This document shows, one piece after another, positions 36,878 through 46,551 of a stretch of 64,000 nucleotides of DNA; the stretch's first letter is position 1; each line of letters begins with the position of its first letter. Below the pieces are notes generated by a model. The model was not told the DNA's origin. It ran no database searches and worked only from the letters and a program-made list of their open reading frames with translations. Position numbers and translations under genes: made by a program. This DNA comes from Myxococcales bacterium (GTDB lineage: Bacteria; Myxococcota_A; Polyangia; Haliangiales; Haliangiaceae), in contig JADJUW010000001.1 of assembly GCA_016716835.1 (NCBI GenBank), forward strand, positions 1,570,001-1,634,000. The letters are read 5' to 3'.

Positions 36878-37892
36878 GCAAGCCGTCGTCGACCGCACAC
36901 GCGCGTGGCATTTCGCGATCGCAATTGCCGCCGCCTTGCTGCTCGGCAGCCTCCTCATACTGCTAGCGCAAGTATCGCCGGCGTCGGTGTGGCAGATCGT
37001 CCTCATCGAGCCATGGCTGTCGTGGTACGGCCTTGGTCAAGTCATTGCCAAGGCGACGCCGCTCTTGTGCACCGGCCTGGCGGTGTGGATCGCGCGCCAC
37101 GCGGGCCTGCTCAACCTCGGTGCCGAAGCGCAACTTGCCGCGGGATGCGTGACCTATGCCGTGCTCGGCGCAAGCGGCCTACCACCCTGGCTGGCGCTCG
37201 CGACCGCGATAACCGGTGCGGCGCTCGCGGGCGCCGCCATCGGTGCGATCATCGGCGCCATGAAGGCGTCCCGCGGCGCCAACGAAATCGTCGTCGCCAT
37301 CGCGCTCAACGCCGTCGTCTTGGCGGGCATCATGGCGCTCGGCCACCACTTCTTGTTTGTCGGCGTCGCATTGCGGAGTGAGACGACGCAGGCGGCGACG
37401 TGGATGCCAAGCTTGGGCCTTGGGCAAAGTCAAGCCAACGTCAGCGCGTTGGTGGCGCTTGTGCTCGCCATCGCATCGGGGTACGTCATGCATCGCACCA
37501 AGCTAGGCTTCGAGATACGGCTGCTCGGGCAGCGACGCACCGTTGCTGCCGCCGCCGGCATCGGGATCGTCAAAACCACGTGCCTGGCCATGGCGTGGGC
37601 AGGTGCTGCCGCGGGGCTTGGCGCGTTGCACTACGTGGGCGGCTACAAGCACGCCTTCGAGGCACAAATGGGCGCAGGCATGGGCATGCTTGGCATTGCC
37701 GTCGCGCTGCTCGGTGGCCGCACCATCCCCGGCCTCGTTGCCAGCGCCATCGTATTTGGCGCCTTGCTCCATGGCGGCCTGCTGGCTTCACGCTTGGTGC
37801 CCAAGGAAATCATTGAGACGTCGATTGCCATGCTCGTGCTCGCGCTCGCCGCCGCGTCAATCAGGCAGCAGACGGAGGCGAGCGATGCTTGA
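36870..37892 (+). CDS. Nucleoside-type ABC importer permease (first)
   Basis: A 340-residue membrane protein of the BPD_transp_2 family. The conserved ALGLNLG-like stretch is HAGLLNLGAEAQLAAGCVTY, followed by GAIIGAMKASRGANEIVVAI, typical of NupP/YufP-type permeases. The start at 36870 overlaps the ATPase gene by eight bases; the GTG at 36855 is less likely. It pairs with the second permease to form the channel. Confidence 0.93.
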   Translation: MAEQAVVDRTRAWHFAIAIAAALLLGSLLILLAQVSPASVWQIVLIEPWLSWYGLGQVIAKATPLLCTGLAVWIARHAGLLNLGAEAQLAAGCVTYAVLGASGLPPWLALATAITGAALAGAAIGAIIGAMKASRGANEIVVAIALNAVVLAGIMALGHHFLFVGVALRSETTQAATWMPSLGLGQSQANVSALVALVLAIASGYVMHRTKLGFEIRLLGQRRTVAAAAGIGIVKTTCLAMAWAGAAAGLGALHYVGGYKHAFEAQMGAGMGMLGIAVALLGGRTIPGLVASAIVFGALLHGGLLASRLVPKEIIETSIAMLVLALAAASIRQQTEASDA

Positions 37893-38769
37893 TCTGGCGC
37901 TGTTTGCGGTCATCGCGGCGCAGCTGCTGCGGGTCGCAATGCCATACCTTGGCGCCGCCCTCTGCGGCGGCATCAATGAGGCGTCAGGCACCATCGACGT
38001 CGCGCTCGAAGGCAAGCTACTCATCGGCGCGTTTGCCGCGGCGACCGCCGCTCACGCCACCGGCTCGCCCGCGGTTGGCACCGGCGCCGCCCTCTGCGCG
38101 GTGATGGCCTTGACCGCGTTGCAGGGTTGGCTTTGCATACGCCTTGCCGCAGATCAGGTGCTTGTTGGCATTGGCCTCAACATGTTCGCCGCGGGCATCA
38201 CGCGCTATTTGCTACACGTGCTCTATGGCACGACCGCCAACTCGCCGCAGGGCCCTCGCCTCGCCTCGCTCGCCGAGAATCCGCTATTTTACATGCTCGC
38301 GCTCGGCGCCTTTGCGCTGCCGTGGATCTTCGCGTCGACCCCCTTTGGCATGCGCTTGCGCGCGGCAGGCGGGCGTCCGGCCAGCCTGGCGCAGCTTGGC
38401 CTCTCGCCGCTGGCCGTGCGTTGGCAAGCGATGCTGCTATCTTGTTATTTTGCCGCGCTCGGCGGCGCCGCGCTTTCCCTGTCGCTCGGCAAATTCGTAT
38501 CCGATATGAGCGGGGGTCGCGGCTATGTCGCAATGGCCGCGGTGATCTTGGGCAATTGGCAGCCGCGCCGCATCGCGCTGTGGTGCCTCGCCTTTGCCGC
38601 GCTTGAATCGCTTGGGAGTCGGCTACAAATGCACACCCTGCCCGGCGTCAAAGAATTCCTCGTGGTGTTGCCGCATGTCGCGGTTCTGTTAGTACTTGGT
38701 TTTTGGCCGGCGCGACGAAGCGCCAATAAGCTACATCTGGTCCGGCGCGCCAAGCCCGATGAGGCGTAA
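37885..38769 (+). CDS. Nucleoside-type ABC importer permease (second)
   Basis: A 294-residue BPD_transp_2 permease. ALCGGINEASGTIDVALEGK matches the conserved GxxNxxxEG element of NupQ/YufQ proteins, and VGIGLNMFAAGITRYLLHVL and GRGYVAMAAVILGNWQP are characteristic. The ATG at 37885 overlaps the first permease by eight bases. Its 3' end overlaps the end of argS convergently by 39 bases, so no terminator can sit between them. Confidence 0.93.
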   Translation: MLDLALFAVIAAQLLRVAMPYLGAALCGGINEASGTIDVALEGKLLIGAFAAATAAHATGSPAVGTGAALCAVMALTALQGWLCIRLAADQVLVGIGLNMFAAGITRYLLHVLYGTTANSPQGPRLASLAENPLFYMLALGAFALPWIFASTPFGMRLRAAGGRPASLAQLGLSPLAVRWQAMLLSCYFAALGGAALSLSLGKFVSDMSGGRGYVAMAAVILGNWQPRRIALWCLAFAALESLGSRLQMHTLPGVKEFLVVLPHVAVLLVLGFWPARRSANKLHLVRRAKPDEA

Positions 38770-40452
38770 CCCTTCGGCGAGGGCATGGCCCACCATTGCT
38801 ACCAGCGCCAAGCGCGCCAGCCGCAAATCGGCGTCGTCGCAGATCACGCGCAGCGAGGCGTCGCCATTACCAAGCGTGTACCACCGCGAAAAATCGCCGG
38901 CTAGATTGAGCAGATAGTGGCAGATCGTATGCGGCTCGCACGCCGCGGCCGCACGCACGACGGTGTCGCCAAAATCGAGCAGCCGTCGCGCCACCGCCCA
39001 TTCAGCGTCATGAGTCAGCAGCGCGAGATTTGCCGCTGGCAGCTCGCTTGCCGCCACGCCGCCCTTGCGCAGGATCGACGCACAGCGCGCGTGGCTATAT
39101 TGCAGATACGGCCCCGAGTCCCCGTCGAGCGACAGCACCTTCTCGAGCACAAAATCGACGTCCTTGTCGCGCTGACTCACCAAGGTGGCGAAGACGACGC
39201 CACCAATGCCAACCATTTGCGCCACCTCGGCGATCTGCGCCGGCGTCATCGCACCGCCACCCGCTCCCTCGCGAATCTTGGCGGCGACCTCGTCGGTCGC
39301 TTCATTAAATACATCTTTAAGCAGCACCACGTTGCCAGCGCGCGTGCCGGTCTTCTTGCCACCGATGCGCACCAGCCCAAAGGGCACGTGCTCGCAGCGA
39401 CTCGCCCACTCAAACCCGGCCATGCCAAGCACCGCAAAGAGCTGCTTGAAGTGCAAGCCCTGCCCTCGATCCACCACATACAGCGAGCGCGTGAATTGAT
39501 AGGTCTCCCAGCGATACATCGCCGCCGCGATGTCGCGCGTCGCGTAGAGCGTCGTGCCATCCTTGGTTTTAAGCAGCAGCGGCGTTTGCTCGCCTGGAAT
39601 TTGCACCACCAGCGCGCCTTCGCTCTCGCTGGTGAGCTGCTTTTGCGCCAGCATGTCGATGACGCCGGGCATCGCGGCCTCATAGGCGCTCTCGCCGCGC
39701 ACCTCGTCAAAGACAATGCCCAGCATGTCGTAGACCGACTGAAATTCGGCCCATGACACGTCGCGAAATCGCTGCCACGTCGCGCGCGCGGCGGGGTCGC
39801 CCGCCTCAAGGCGATGAAACCACGCGCGCGCCTTTTGCTCGAGCGCCGGATCCTCCTTCATCGCCGCGCGAAACCGCACGTAGAGGTCGTTTAGCGCGGT
39901 TATATCGAGCGGTGATGGCTCGCCCCATTTTTCGTGGGCGGCGAGCAACATGCCGTGGGTGGTCCCCCAATCACCGAGGTGATTGATGCCGACCACGCGA
40001 TACCCGAGGGCACGGTGCATCTGCGCCAAGGCCTGGCCAATGACGGTCGACCGAATATGGTGATACGCGAGGTGCTTAGAAATATTTGGCGACGAGTAGT
40101 CGATGCAAACCGTCTGGCCCGCGCCAACGTTGGCCGGCGTCAGCGCCCGCCTTGCAAACACGCCGTCGGCAAGCCAGGCAAATACGGCCGGCCGCGCCAC
40201 GCGGAAATTGACAAAAGGCCCCGCCGCTGTCGCGCTGGCCAATTCGTCGCTGGGAACGAACGCGGCCGCGACATCTTTGGCAATTTCCACCGGCGAACGG
40301 CCAAGCGCCTTGGCGGCCGCAAAGCAACCGACCGCGAGATCGCCCATCTCCGGCTTGGGTGGCGCCGAAACCGCAAACGAGGCCGCCGGTTGCCCGGTCT
40401 CCTCGGCGGCCGTGCGCAACGCCTTTTCGTGAAACGGGGTGTACTGGGACAT
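38731..40452 (-). CDS. argS: Arginyl-tRNA synthetase
   Basis: A 573-residue class I aminoacyl-tRNA synthetase. The start MSQYTPFHEKALR gives a normal Add-1 N-terminal domain; a frame up to 40509 has an unlikely extension. The HIGH-like motif is in SSPNISKHLAYHHIRSTVIG. KMSKS is replaced by KKTGTRAG, as in many ArgS enzymes. The DALR anticodon-binding domain ends with HTICHYLLNLAGDFSRWYTL. It charges tRNA-Arg. It is divergent from the response regulator at 40664. Confidence 0.96.
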   Translation of the reverse strand: MSQYTPFHEKALRTAAEETGQPAASFAVSAPPKPEMGDLAVGCFAAAKALGRSPVEIAKDVAAAFVPSDELASATAAGPFVNFRVARPAVFAWLADGVFARRALTPANVGAGQTVCIDYSSPNISKHLAYHHIRSTVIGQALAQMHRALGYRVVGINHLGDWGTTHGMLLAAHEKWGEPSPLDITALNDLYVRFRAAMKEDPALEQKARAWFHRLEAGDPAARATWQRFRDVSWAEFQSVYDMLGIVFDEVRGESAYEAAMPGVIDMLAQKQLTSESEGALVVQIPGEQTPLLLKTKDGTTLYATRDIAAAMYRWETYQFTRSLYVVDRGQGLHFKQLFAVLGMAGFEWASRCEHVPFGLVRIGGKKTGTRAGNVVLLKDVFNEATDEVAAKIREGAGGGAMTPAQIAEVAQMVGIGGVVFATLVSQRDKDVDFVLEKVLSLDGDSGPYLQYSHARCASILRKGGVAASELPAANLALLTHDAEWAVARRLLDFGDTVVRAAAACEPHTICHYLLNLAGDFSRWYTLGNGDASLRVICDDADLRLARLALVAMVGHALAEGLRLIGLGAPDQM

Positions 40453-40663
40453 CGGCTGCCTAGCTACAACGCCGCGATTGGATGCGCAATGCTCGATCTC
40501 GGTGAACACCGTGGCGCGCGCGATGTATGCGCTTGTGCGGCAAGTTCGCTTTCCCCGATTTGAGGCCGGTTTCTATAAGCAACTTGCTGGTTTACGGGCG
40601 CGCCGAATTGACCCCTTTGCAAGCGACATGGTACTCACATAAGAGGGGACCTGGGACGAACAT

Positions 40664-41911
40664 ATGAGCAAAACCGTTCTGTTTGTCGATGACAGCGCCA
40701 CGATGCAGCAAGTGGCAGATATAACGTTTCGCGGCACCGAATTTTCATTCGTTGGCGCAACGTCGGCGGAAGCGGCGCTTGCGCAAGCTAGAAGCCAAAA
40801 GCCAAGCGTCGTGCTCGCGGATGCGCACATGCCTGGGAAGACGGGCTACGACCTGTGCCAGGATCTCAAATCAGATCCAGCGCTCGCAGATGTACCCGTG
40901 GTGATTCTTTGCGGCAACACGGCGGCTTATGATCCATCGCGAGGCACGCAAGTCGCGGCCGATGGCACGTTGGCTAAGCCATGGGATTCGACGCAGCTCA
41001 TCGACAAGCTCGGTGAGATTTTGCAAAAGGTCGCAACCAGCGGCACGGCCAAGCTTGGCGGTCGCCCCGCGACGGCATCGGCTGCCATGCCAGCCGCGGC
41101 CCCGCCGGCCGCAGCCAACGCCTTCAATCCAGGCACCCTCACCGGCCAAGTTCCGGCTAGCGCTATGCCGCCTCGCTCGGCAACCATGATGGGCATGCCC
41201 GGCGTACGCCCACCGGGTGCGCAAGGCACCGCGCAAGCCCAGCCGCTTGGACCAAGTCTTGCGCCGTCGCCTAACGTAGCCGTCGGCCGTGCACCATCCG
41301 GGCTCTCCGCGGCTGTGCCAGCGGCAGATGCTGGCTTTGGGGCGGGGCGACCCGCACCGCGTCCATCGACGCCGATGTCTCCCAATACGGTGCCTGCCCG
41401 TCCAGCTTCCACTGGGCTTGGCGTCGCGCCAGCCGCCGGTGGCGCGCAGTTCGCACGGCCCGGCACCAATCAGCCGGCCATGTCGCCGCCAATCTCTGCA
41501 CCCGTTAATCCCGCAGATGCGTTGGCCGCCGTTGGCTCGCCGCGAATCCCTACGACGCAGTTGGGTTCGGGAGCCGCGCCCATTCCTGCGCGCGCGCCAA
41601 CCAATGCCCCGGCGCCAGCCGCGGCACCTGCCATCACGCCCCCAGCGCGCGCGCCTTCGCAAAGCGGCATCGGCCGCGCGCCGATGGTTGGCGGCACCCC
41701 GACCAAGCGCTCGGCCCTCGTCGACCAAACGCTCGCGAAAATGGCGGCCCGCCTCGCCGAAGCCTCAGGGCTTGCCGCCGGCAGCCCCGAGTTGCTGGCG
41801 CTGCTTAAGCTCTCGACCGAAGTCGTCGAGCGCATCGTGTGGGAAGTCGTGCCTGAGCTCGCCGAACGCATCGTGCGCGAAAATCTCGAAGCGCTGACGA
41901 AGCGATCGTAA
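40664..41911 (+). CDS. Response regulator with long Pro/Ala linker and conserved C-terminal helix
   Basis: A 415-residue protein. Residues 1-120 are a receiver domain: TVLFVDDSATMQQVADITFR, phospho-acceptor in VVLADAHMPGKTGYDLCQDL, VILCGN and the conserved lysine in GTLAKPWD. A ~230-residue low-complexity linker of Ala, Pro, Gly and Thr follows. The last ~65 residues (KMAARLAEASGLAAGSPELL, KLSTEVVERIVWEVVPELAE, RIVRENLEAL) form a helical module seen at the ends of several myxobacterial receiver proteins. No DNA-binding or enzymatic output is present, so signalling is probably by protein contact. Confidence 0.85.
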   Translation: MSKTVLFVDDSATMQQVADITFRGTEFSFVGATSAEAALAQARSQKPSVVLADAHMPGKTGYDLCQDLKSDPALADVPVVILCGNTAAYDPSRGTQVAADGTLAKPWDSTQLIDKLGEILQKVATSGTAKLGGRPATASAAMPAAAPPAAANAFNPGTLTGQVPASAMPPRSATMMGMPGVRPPGAQGTAQAQPLGPSLAPSPNVAVGRAPSGLSAAVPAADAGFGAGRPAPRPSTPMSPNTVPARPASTGLGVAPAAGGAQFARPGTNQPAMSPPISAPVNPADALAAVGSPRIPTTQLGSGAAPIPARAPTNAPAPAAAPAITPPARAPSQSGIGRAPMVGGTPTKRSALVDQTLAKMAARLAEASGLAAGSPELLALLKLSTEVVERIVWEVVPELAERIVRENLEALTKRS

Positions 41912-41989
41912 GCGGCGGCGTCGCTTTTGTGGCCGCGCGCCTGCCGCGCCGCGGCCCACCATCACTCGCACTTGCTGGCGGCTGGTGTT

Positions 41990-44842
41990 ATGGTCCCGCA
42001 AATGTCCGAGCTGGAACCACTAGAGCCTGAAGACCAAGGCACCGCGACCACTGCGCTTTCCAAGCAATACAATCCCGCCGACGTCGAACCGCGCTGGCTG
42101 CAATTTTGGTTGGAGCACGGGCTGTTTCACGCCGACGAGCAGAGCCCGACGGTGCCGTACGCCATCACGCTGCCGCCGCCCAATGTAACCGGCTCGCTGC
42201 ACATGGGGCACGCGCTAGGCTCAACGCTGCAAGACACGCTGATCCGCTGGCGGCGCATGCAGGGCTACAATGCGATGTGGATGCCCGGCACCGATCACGC
42301 CAGCATCGCCGTGCATCACCTGCTCGAGAAAGACCTACGCCGGCGCGAAAACAAGACGCGCTTTGATCTTGGCCGCGACGAATTCATGAAGCGCGCGTGG
42401 GCGTGGCGCGAAAAGTCTGGCAACCGCATCGGCGCGCAAGAAAAGACCATGGGCTTTTCGCTCGACTGGCCGCGTGAGCGCTTCACCATGGATGAGCAAT
42501 CAAACAAGGCGGTGCGTGAAGCCTTCGTGCGCCTGTTTGAGGAGGGCCTCATCTATCGCGCCAAGCGCATGATCAATTGGGATCCCGTGTCAGAGACGGT
42601 GGTGTCGGATCTTGAGGTCAACACCGTCGAAGAGGCCGGCCATATGTGGGAGCTGCGCTACCCCATCGTCGGCAGCTCCGAGCATCTCGTGGTGGCAACG
42701 ACGCGCCCCGAAACCATGCTCGGCGACACCGGCGTGGCGGTTCACCCCGACGACGAGCGCTATAAACACCTCATTGGCAAGCGCATCGCGTTGCCGCTCA
42801 CCGGCCGCGAAATTCCAATTGTGGGCGACACCTTCGTCGATCCGGAATTTGGCTCGGGCGCGGTAAAAGTAACCCCCGCACACGACTTTAACGACTTCGA
42901 ATGCGCGCAGCGCTGCGGCCTCGAGATCATCCAGATCATCGACGCCAAGGGCAAGATCTGCGCGCCGGCGCCGGCAGCCTATGTCGGGATGTCGGTGGAA
43001 GCCGCGCGGGCGGCCGTCGTCGCCGCGCTCGAGGCAGCCGAACTGCTCGGCGTGATCAAAGACCACACCGTTCCGCGCGGGCGTTCGGAACGCTCGGGTG
43101 CGGTGGTCGAACCAATGTTAATGGAACAATGGTTCGTCAAGACCGAATCGCTGGCGGCGCCGGCGATCGAGGCCGTGGAATCGGGCAAGACCAAGTTCAT
43201 TCCCGAGCTGTGGACCAAGACCTACATGCACTGGATGACCAATATTAAAGATTGGTGCATCTCGCGCCAGCTTTGGTGGGGCCACCGCATCCCAGCTTGG
43301 TACTGCGACGGCTGTCAGCACATCGCGGTGCTGCGCGACGATCCGACCGCGTGCCCGGCTTGTGGCAGCGCCAAGGTGCGGCAAGATGAGGACATTCTCG
43401 ACACTTGGTTCTCCTCGGCGCTTTGGCCGTTCTCTACGCTTGGCTGGCCCGAAAAGGGCAAGGCGCTGGCGGCCTTCTATCCCAACAACGTGCTGGTCAC
43501 GGGACCCGACATCATCTTTTTCTGGGTCGCCCGCATGATGATGATGGGCCTGCACTTCACCGGCAAGGTGCCGTTTCGCACCGTCTACCTGACGTCGATC
43601 GTCACCGACGAACACGGCGACAAGATGTCCAAGACCAAGGGCAATGTGCTCGACCCCATCGACGTCATCGCCGGCAGCACGCTCGAAGCCATGCTCGCCC
43701 GCGCCGAGGCCGACAACGTGCCCGAGGCGGCGGTAAAAGCCCTGCGCAAGAATTTTCCCAAGGGCATCACCGCTATGGGCTCGGACTCGCTGCGCTTTAC
43801 CCTGGCGGCGCTAAACACCTCGGGACGCTATATTCGCCTCTCGCTCGATCGCGTCGAAGGCTATCGCAACTTTATCAATAAGCTGTGGAACGCGTCGCGC
43901 TTTGCGCTGATGAACCTCGCCGACCACGACGCCGACCGCTTCGCAAACCAGCTCGCCGACGCCAAGGCGCGCGCGGCGATGACGCTGGGTGATCGGTGGA
44001 TTTTATCTCGCCTGCAGCGGGTCAGCACCGAGGTCGACGTCGCGCTCGAGGGCTATCGCTTTGCCGACGCGGCGAGCGCGCTGTATCAGTTTGTTTGGTA
44101 CGAGCTATGCGACTGGTACATTGAGATTGCCAAGCCAGCGCTGCGCCAAGTGGAGGGCGAGACGCCGAGCGATGTTGCCATCGCCGCGCGCCACACCACG
44201 CAGGGCGTGCTGGCCACCGTGCTCGAGCAAACGCTGCGCCTACTACATCCCTTCACGCCCTTTGTGACCGAAGAGATCTGGCGGCAATTACCCAAACCAT
44301 CTGGGCTGCCAAATTCGTTGATGGTGACGCTCTATCCCAAGGCGCAGGCCCAGCTGGTCGACGAAGAAGCCGAGCGCATCATGCGCACGGCGCAAGACGT
44401 GACCGTGGCCATTCGCATGCTGCGCGCCACGTTTGGCATATCGCCAGCGCAGCCGGTTGCGGCGACGGTGGTGAGCGACCATGCGGCGACGCGCGACGAG
44501 CTAGAGCGCACGCGCGCCATCATTGCGCGCGCCGCGCGGGCCACCCTCACGATCGCCGAAACCGCGCCCGCCTCGGGGCAAGCGGGGCGGACCGCGGTCG
44601 GCGCCAACATCACCATCGTCATGCCCATCGAGGGCCTCATCGACGTCGCCGCCGAACGCCAACGCATTAGCAAAGAGATTGGCAAGGTCGAAAAAGACAT
44701 CACCGGGCTGCAGCGCAAGCTCGAGAACGCGGATTTTCTCGCCAAGGCGCCTGAAGACGTGGTGGCCGAGCAGCGCGCGCGGCTAGCCGACGAGCAAGCC
44801 AAGCGGCAGCGCTTCGTCGACGCGATTGCCTCCCTCGCCTAG
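41990..44842 (+). CDS. valS: Valyl-tRNA synthetase
   Basis: About 950 residues. The class I signatures are PPPNVTGSLHMGHALGST (HIGH) and KMSKTKGNVLDPIDVI (KMSKS). The editing domain (TTRPETMLGDTGVAVHPDDE), WWGHRIPAWYC, a zinc-type CPACGSAKV, and the C-terminal coiled-coil arm (SKEIGKVEKDITGLQRKLEN) are in place. A ~30-residue Glu-rich N-terminal extension precedes the usual start. ATG at 41990 or 42002 is possible. The stop codon (44840-44842) lies inside the left arm of a long palindrome. It should charge tRNA-Val and edit threonine. Confidence 0.95.
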   Translation: MVPQMSELEPLEPEDQGTATTALSKQYNPADVEPRWLQFWLEHGLFHADEQSPTVPYAITLPPPNVTGSLHMGHALGSTLQDTLIRWRRMQGYNAMWMPGTDHASIAVHHLLEKDLRRRENKTRFDLGRDEFMKRAWAWREKSGNRIGAQEKTMGFSLDWPRERFTMDEQSNKAVREAFVRLFEEGLIYRAKRMINWDPVSETVVSDLEVNTVEEAGHMWELRYPIVGSSEHLVVATTRPETMLGDTGVAVHPDDERYKHLIGKRIALPLTGREIPIVGDTFVDPEFGSGAVKVTPAHDFNDFECAQRCGLEIIQIIDAKGKICAPAPAAYVGMSVEAARAAVVAALEAAELLGVIKDHTVPRGRSERSGAVVEPMLMEQWFVKTESLAAPAIEAVESGKTKFIPELWTKTYMHWMTNIKDWCISRQLWWGHRIPAWYCDGCQHIAVLRDDPTACPACGSAKVRQDEDILDTWFSSALWPFSTLGWPEKGKALAAFYPNNVLVTGPDIIFFWVARMMMMGLHFTGKVPFRTVYLTSIVTDEHGDKMSKTKGNVLDPIDVIAGSTLEAMLARAEADNVPEAAVKALRKNFPKGITAMGSDSLRFTLAALNTSGRYIRLSLDRVEGYRNFINKLWNASRFALMNLADHDADRFANQLADAKARAAMTLGDRWILSRLQRVSTEVDVALEGYRFADAASALYQFVWYELCDWYIEIAKPALRQVEGETPSDVAIAARHTTQGVLATVLEQTLRLLHPFTPFVTEEIWRQLPKPSGLPNSLMVTLYPKAQAQLVDEEAERIMRTAQDVTVAIRMLRATFGISPAQPVAATVVSDHAATRDELERTRAIIARAARATLTIAETAPASGQAGRTAVGANITIVMPIEGLIDVAAERQRISKEIGKVEKDITGLQRKLENADFLAKAPEDVVAEQRARLADEQAKRQRFVDAIASLA

Positions 44843-45013
44843 GCCTTAGTTCGCGTGATCTTGAGCCATCAGACTTGGTCTGCTTCCGTGGGGCGTCGTT
44901 AAAAAATGCTCACTTATTCCAATAAACTCACATTTTTATGCCTCTCCCCACGAAAGCATCCCGGCGTCTGAACCGCTGGTGCTTGGCTCAAGATCACGCG
45001 AACTAAGGCCTAG
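44839..45013. repeat. 175-bp palindrome with 30-bp perfect terminal inverted repeats
   Basis: Bases 44839-44868 and 44984-45013 are perfect inverted repeats of 30 bp (outer end CTAGGCCTTAG, inner end CTTGAGCCA). The inside is also partly self-complementary: TCAGAC/GTCTGA, GCTTCCGTGGGG/CCCCACGAAAGC with one mismatch, and AAAAATG/CATTTTT close to the centre. It fills the gap between valS and the convergent phosphoesterase and contains the valS stop. It could be a bidirectional terminator or a miniature inverted-repeat element (MITE) inserted at the gene end. I see no second copy in the window and no obvious target duplication. Confidence 0.85.
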
Positions 45014-45019
45014 CGGCCC

Positions 45020-46405
45020 TTACGGCACCGCGAACTGCTTAACGCGGCCGCGCAGGCGGGCCACCTGGGCGCGAATATCGCGCGCGATTTGGCGTCGTTC
45101 GTGGCGTTTGTCCCAGCGGCCGACCAATTCGGGGTGCGCATCCGCCGCCCGCAAGACGTCGTGCACACGCCTGGCCGACGCGTTGCCGCACACCTCGTCG
45201 ATCATCCAATCCTCGATGTTTAGGCTCGGCAAGTCGAGCGGCGGCAAGGGATCATGCGCCTCCCATCGATCCACATCGATGCAGTCGACGAGCGGCTCCG
45301 CCGCGGCCGCGCGCGTGGTGAGGTCGCCGAGGCCAAAGGTCAGCGAGAGATGGCGCAACATGGACGTGTGGTCGCGCACCACCGATGACAAGTAGCCGGG
45401 CTTCACGTACGAGCCTGCGAGCAACCCAGGCACGCGAAAGCCTAGCTGATCAAAGCCCTCGGCAGCCCAATCATCGACGGTGGTTGGCGGGGGCACGTGA
45501 TCAAAAAATCCGCCGTGTTCGTCGTACGTGGTGACCAGCAAGAAATTGCGCGCATGCGGCGAGTTGGCCAAGGCCAGGTAGATGCTCTCGATGTATTGCT
45601 GGCCCAACATCGGGTGGTGCGGCGGGTGATCATCGGCGAACGAAAACGGCGGATCGATGTAGACCACGGGCGGCAATTGCCCTGCCGCGGCATCGGCAAA
45701 AAATTCACTAATGGGGCGAAGCAGCGACGACAAGTCGAGCGTGCTGCCCACGCCGTTGCCGAGCAAGGGAAAAAACGGAACGTCGCCATAATACAGACGC
45801 GCCTCAATCCCTACGTCGCCGAGCTGATGAAATACGGTTCGGGCATCGCCATCGATCTGTGGCATGGCGTTCGACTTGACGCCGTGGGACGTGCCAGCGA
45901 GCCAGTGCCAGCGATTTGGCCAGGTAGGCCCCATCACCGAGGAAAACCAACGGTCACAAGACGCGCCGCCGTCCGCGAGCGCCCAGCTGATAGGCTGCTC
46001 GTTGCGCGCCAGGTACTGCATGGCGCTGAGGTCGCCTGGATGACGCGCTTGGTGCTCGCGCAGAAAGCCGTCATTGAGGCCGCCGTTCCACTGGGCGTGG
46101 CATGAGTCCCAACCATGCGGCGGGTCGACCACGCACAACTCGGTCAAGTCGGGTGCGTACAGCGGCACCACTTCGTCGCTCGCCGAGGGGTTGGTCATGC
46201 CAGCCGTGATGCCATCACCGGGCTTGCCTTCGAGCAGGCTGCGCGCGCCCATCATATGGTCATAGCTTCGATTTTCCATCATCAGCGCGACGACGACCAT
46301 GCGATCGTTTGCCGGCCGATTATCGCCGCAGCCAAGGAGATACCGCGATAGGCCGGCCGAGCCCGCCAACATACCCATCGATTTGAGAGCTTGACGGCGT
46401 CGCAT
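45020..46405 (-). CDS. Secreted phosphoesterase of the phospholipase C/acid phosphatase family
   Basis: A 461-residue protein. The N-terminus has a twin-arginine-like start (MRRRQALKSMG) and a lipobox-like LLGC near residue 26. The phosphoesterase core begins with MVVVALMMENRSYDHMMGAR, where Glu-Asn carries the catalytic region of PLC-type enzymes, and contains LVTTYDEHGGFFDHVPPP, the second metal/active-site block. The fold is that of AcpA/PLC acid phosphatases, which hydrolyse phospholipids or phosphomonoesters outside the cytoplasm. It faces valS across the palindrome and is divergent from the GntR regulator. Confidence 0.88.
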   Translation of the reverse strand: MRRRQALKSMGMLAGSAGLSRYLLGCGDNRPANDRMVVVALMMENRSYDHMMGARSLLEGKPGDGITAGMTNPSASDEVVPLYAPDLTELCVVDPPHGWDSCHAQWNGGLNDGFLREHQARHPGDLSAMQYLARNEQPISWALADGGASCDRWFSSVMGPTWPNRWHWLAGTSHGVKSNAMPQIDGDARTVFHQLGDVGIEARLYYGDVPFFPLLGNGVGSTLDLSSLLRPISEFFADAAAGQLPPVVYIDPPFSFADDHPPHHPMLGQQYIESIYLALANSPHARNFLLVTTYDEHGGFFDHVPPPTTVDDWAAEGFDQLGFRVPGLLAGSYVKPGYLSSVVRDHTSMLRHLSLTFGLGDLTTRAAAAEPLVDCIDVDRWEAHDPLPPLDLPSLNIEDWMIDEVCGNASARRVHDVLRAADAHPELVGRWDKRHERRQIARDIRAQVARLRGRVKQFAVP

Positions 46406-46551
46406 GTGGCCACCTTAGCGCGCTGGGGGGGCGCTAACAAATCATCTATTGTCTTACATATGCGCCAAAATGACCGATCTGCCAGGCCGTGCCCGCCGAG
46501 TCTAAGGCACCGCCGCTTGATACTGCGCGGCGCCTGGCATAAACACTTGAA

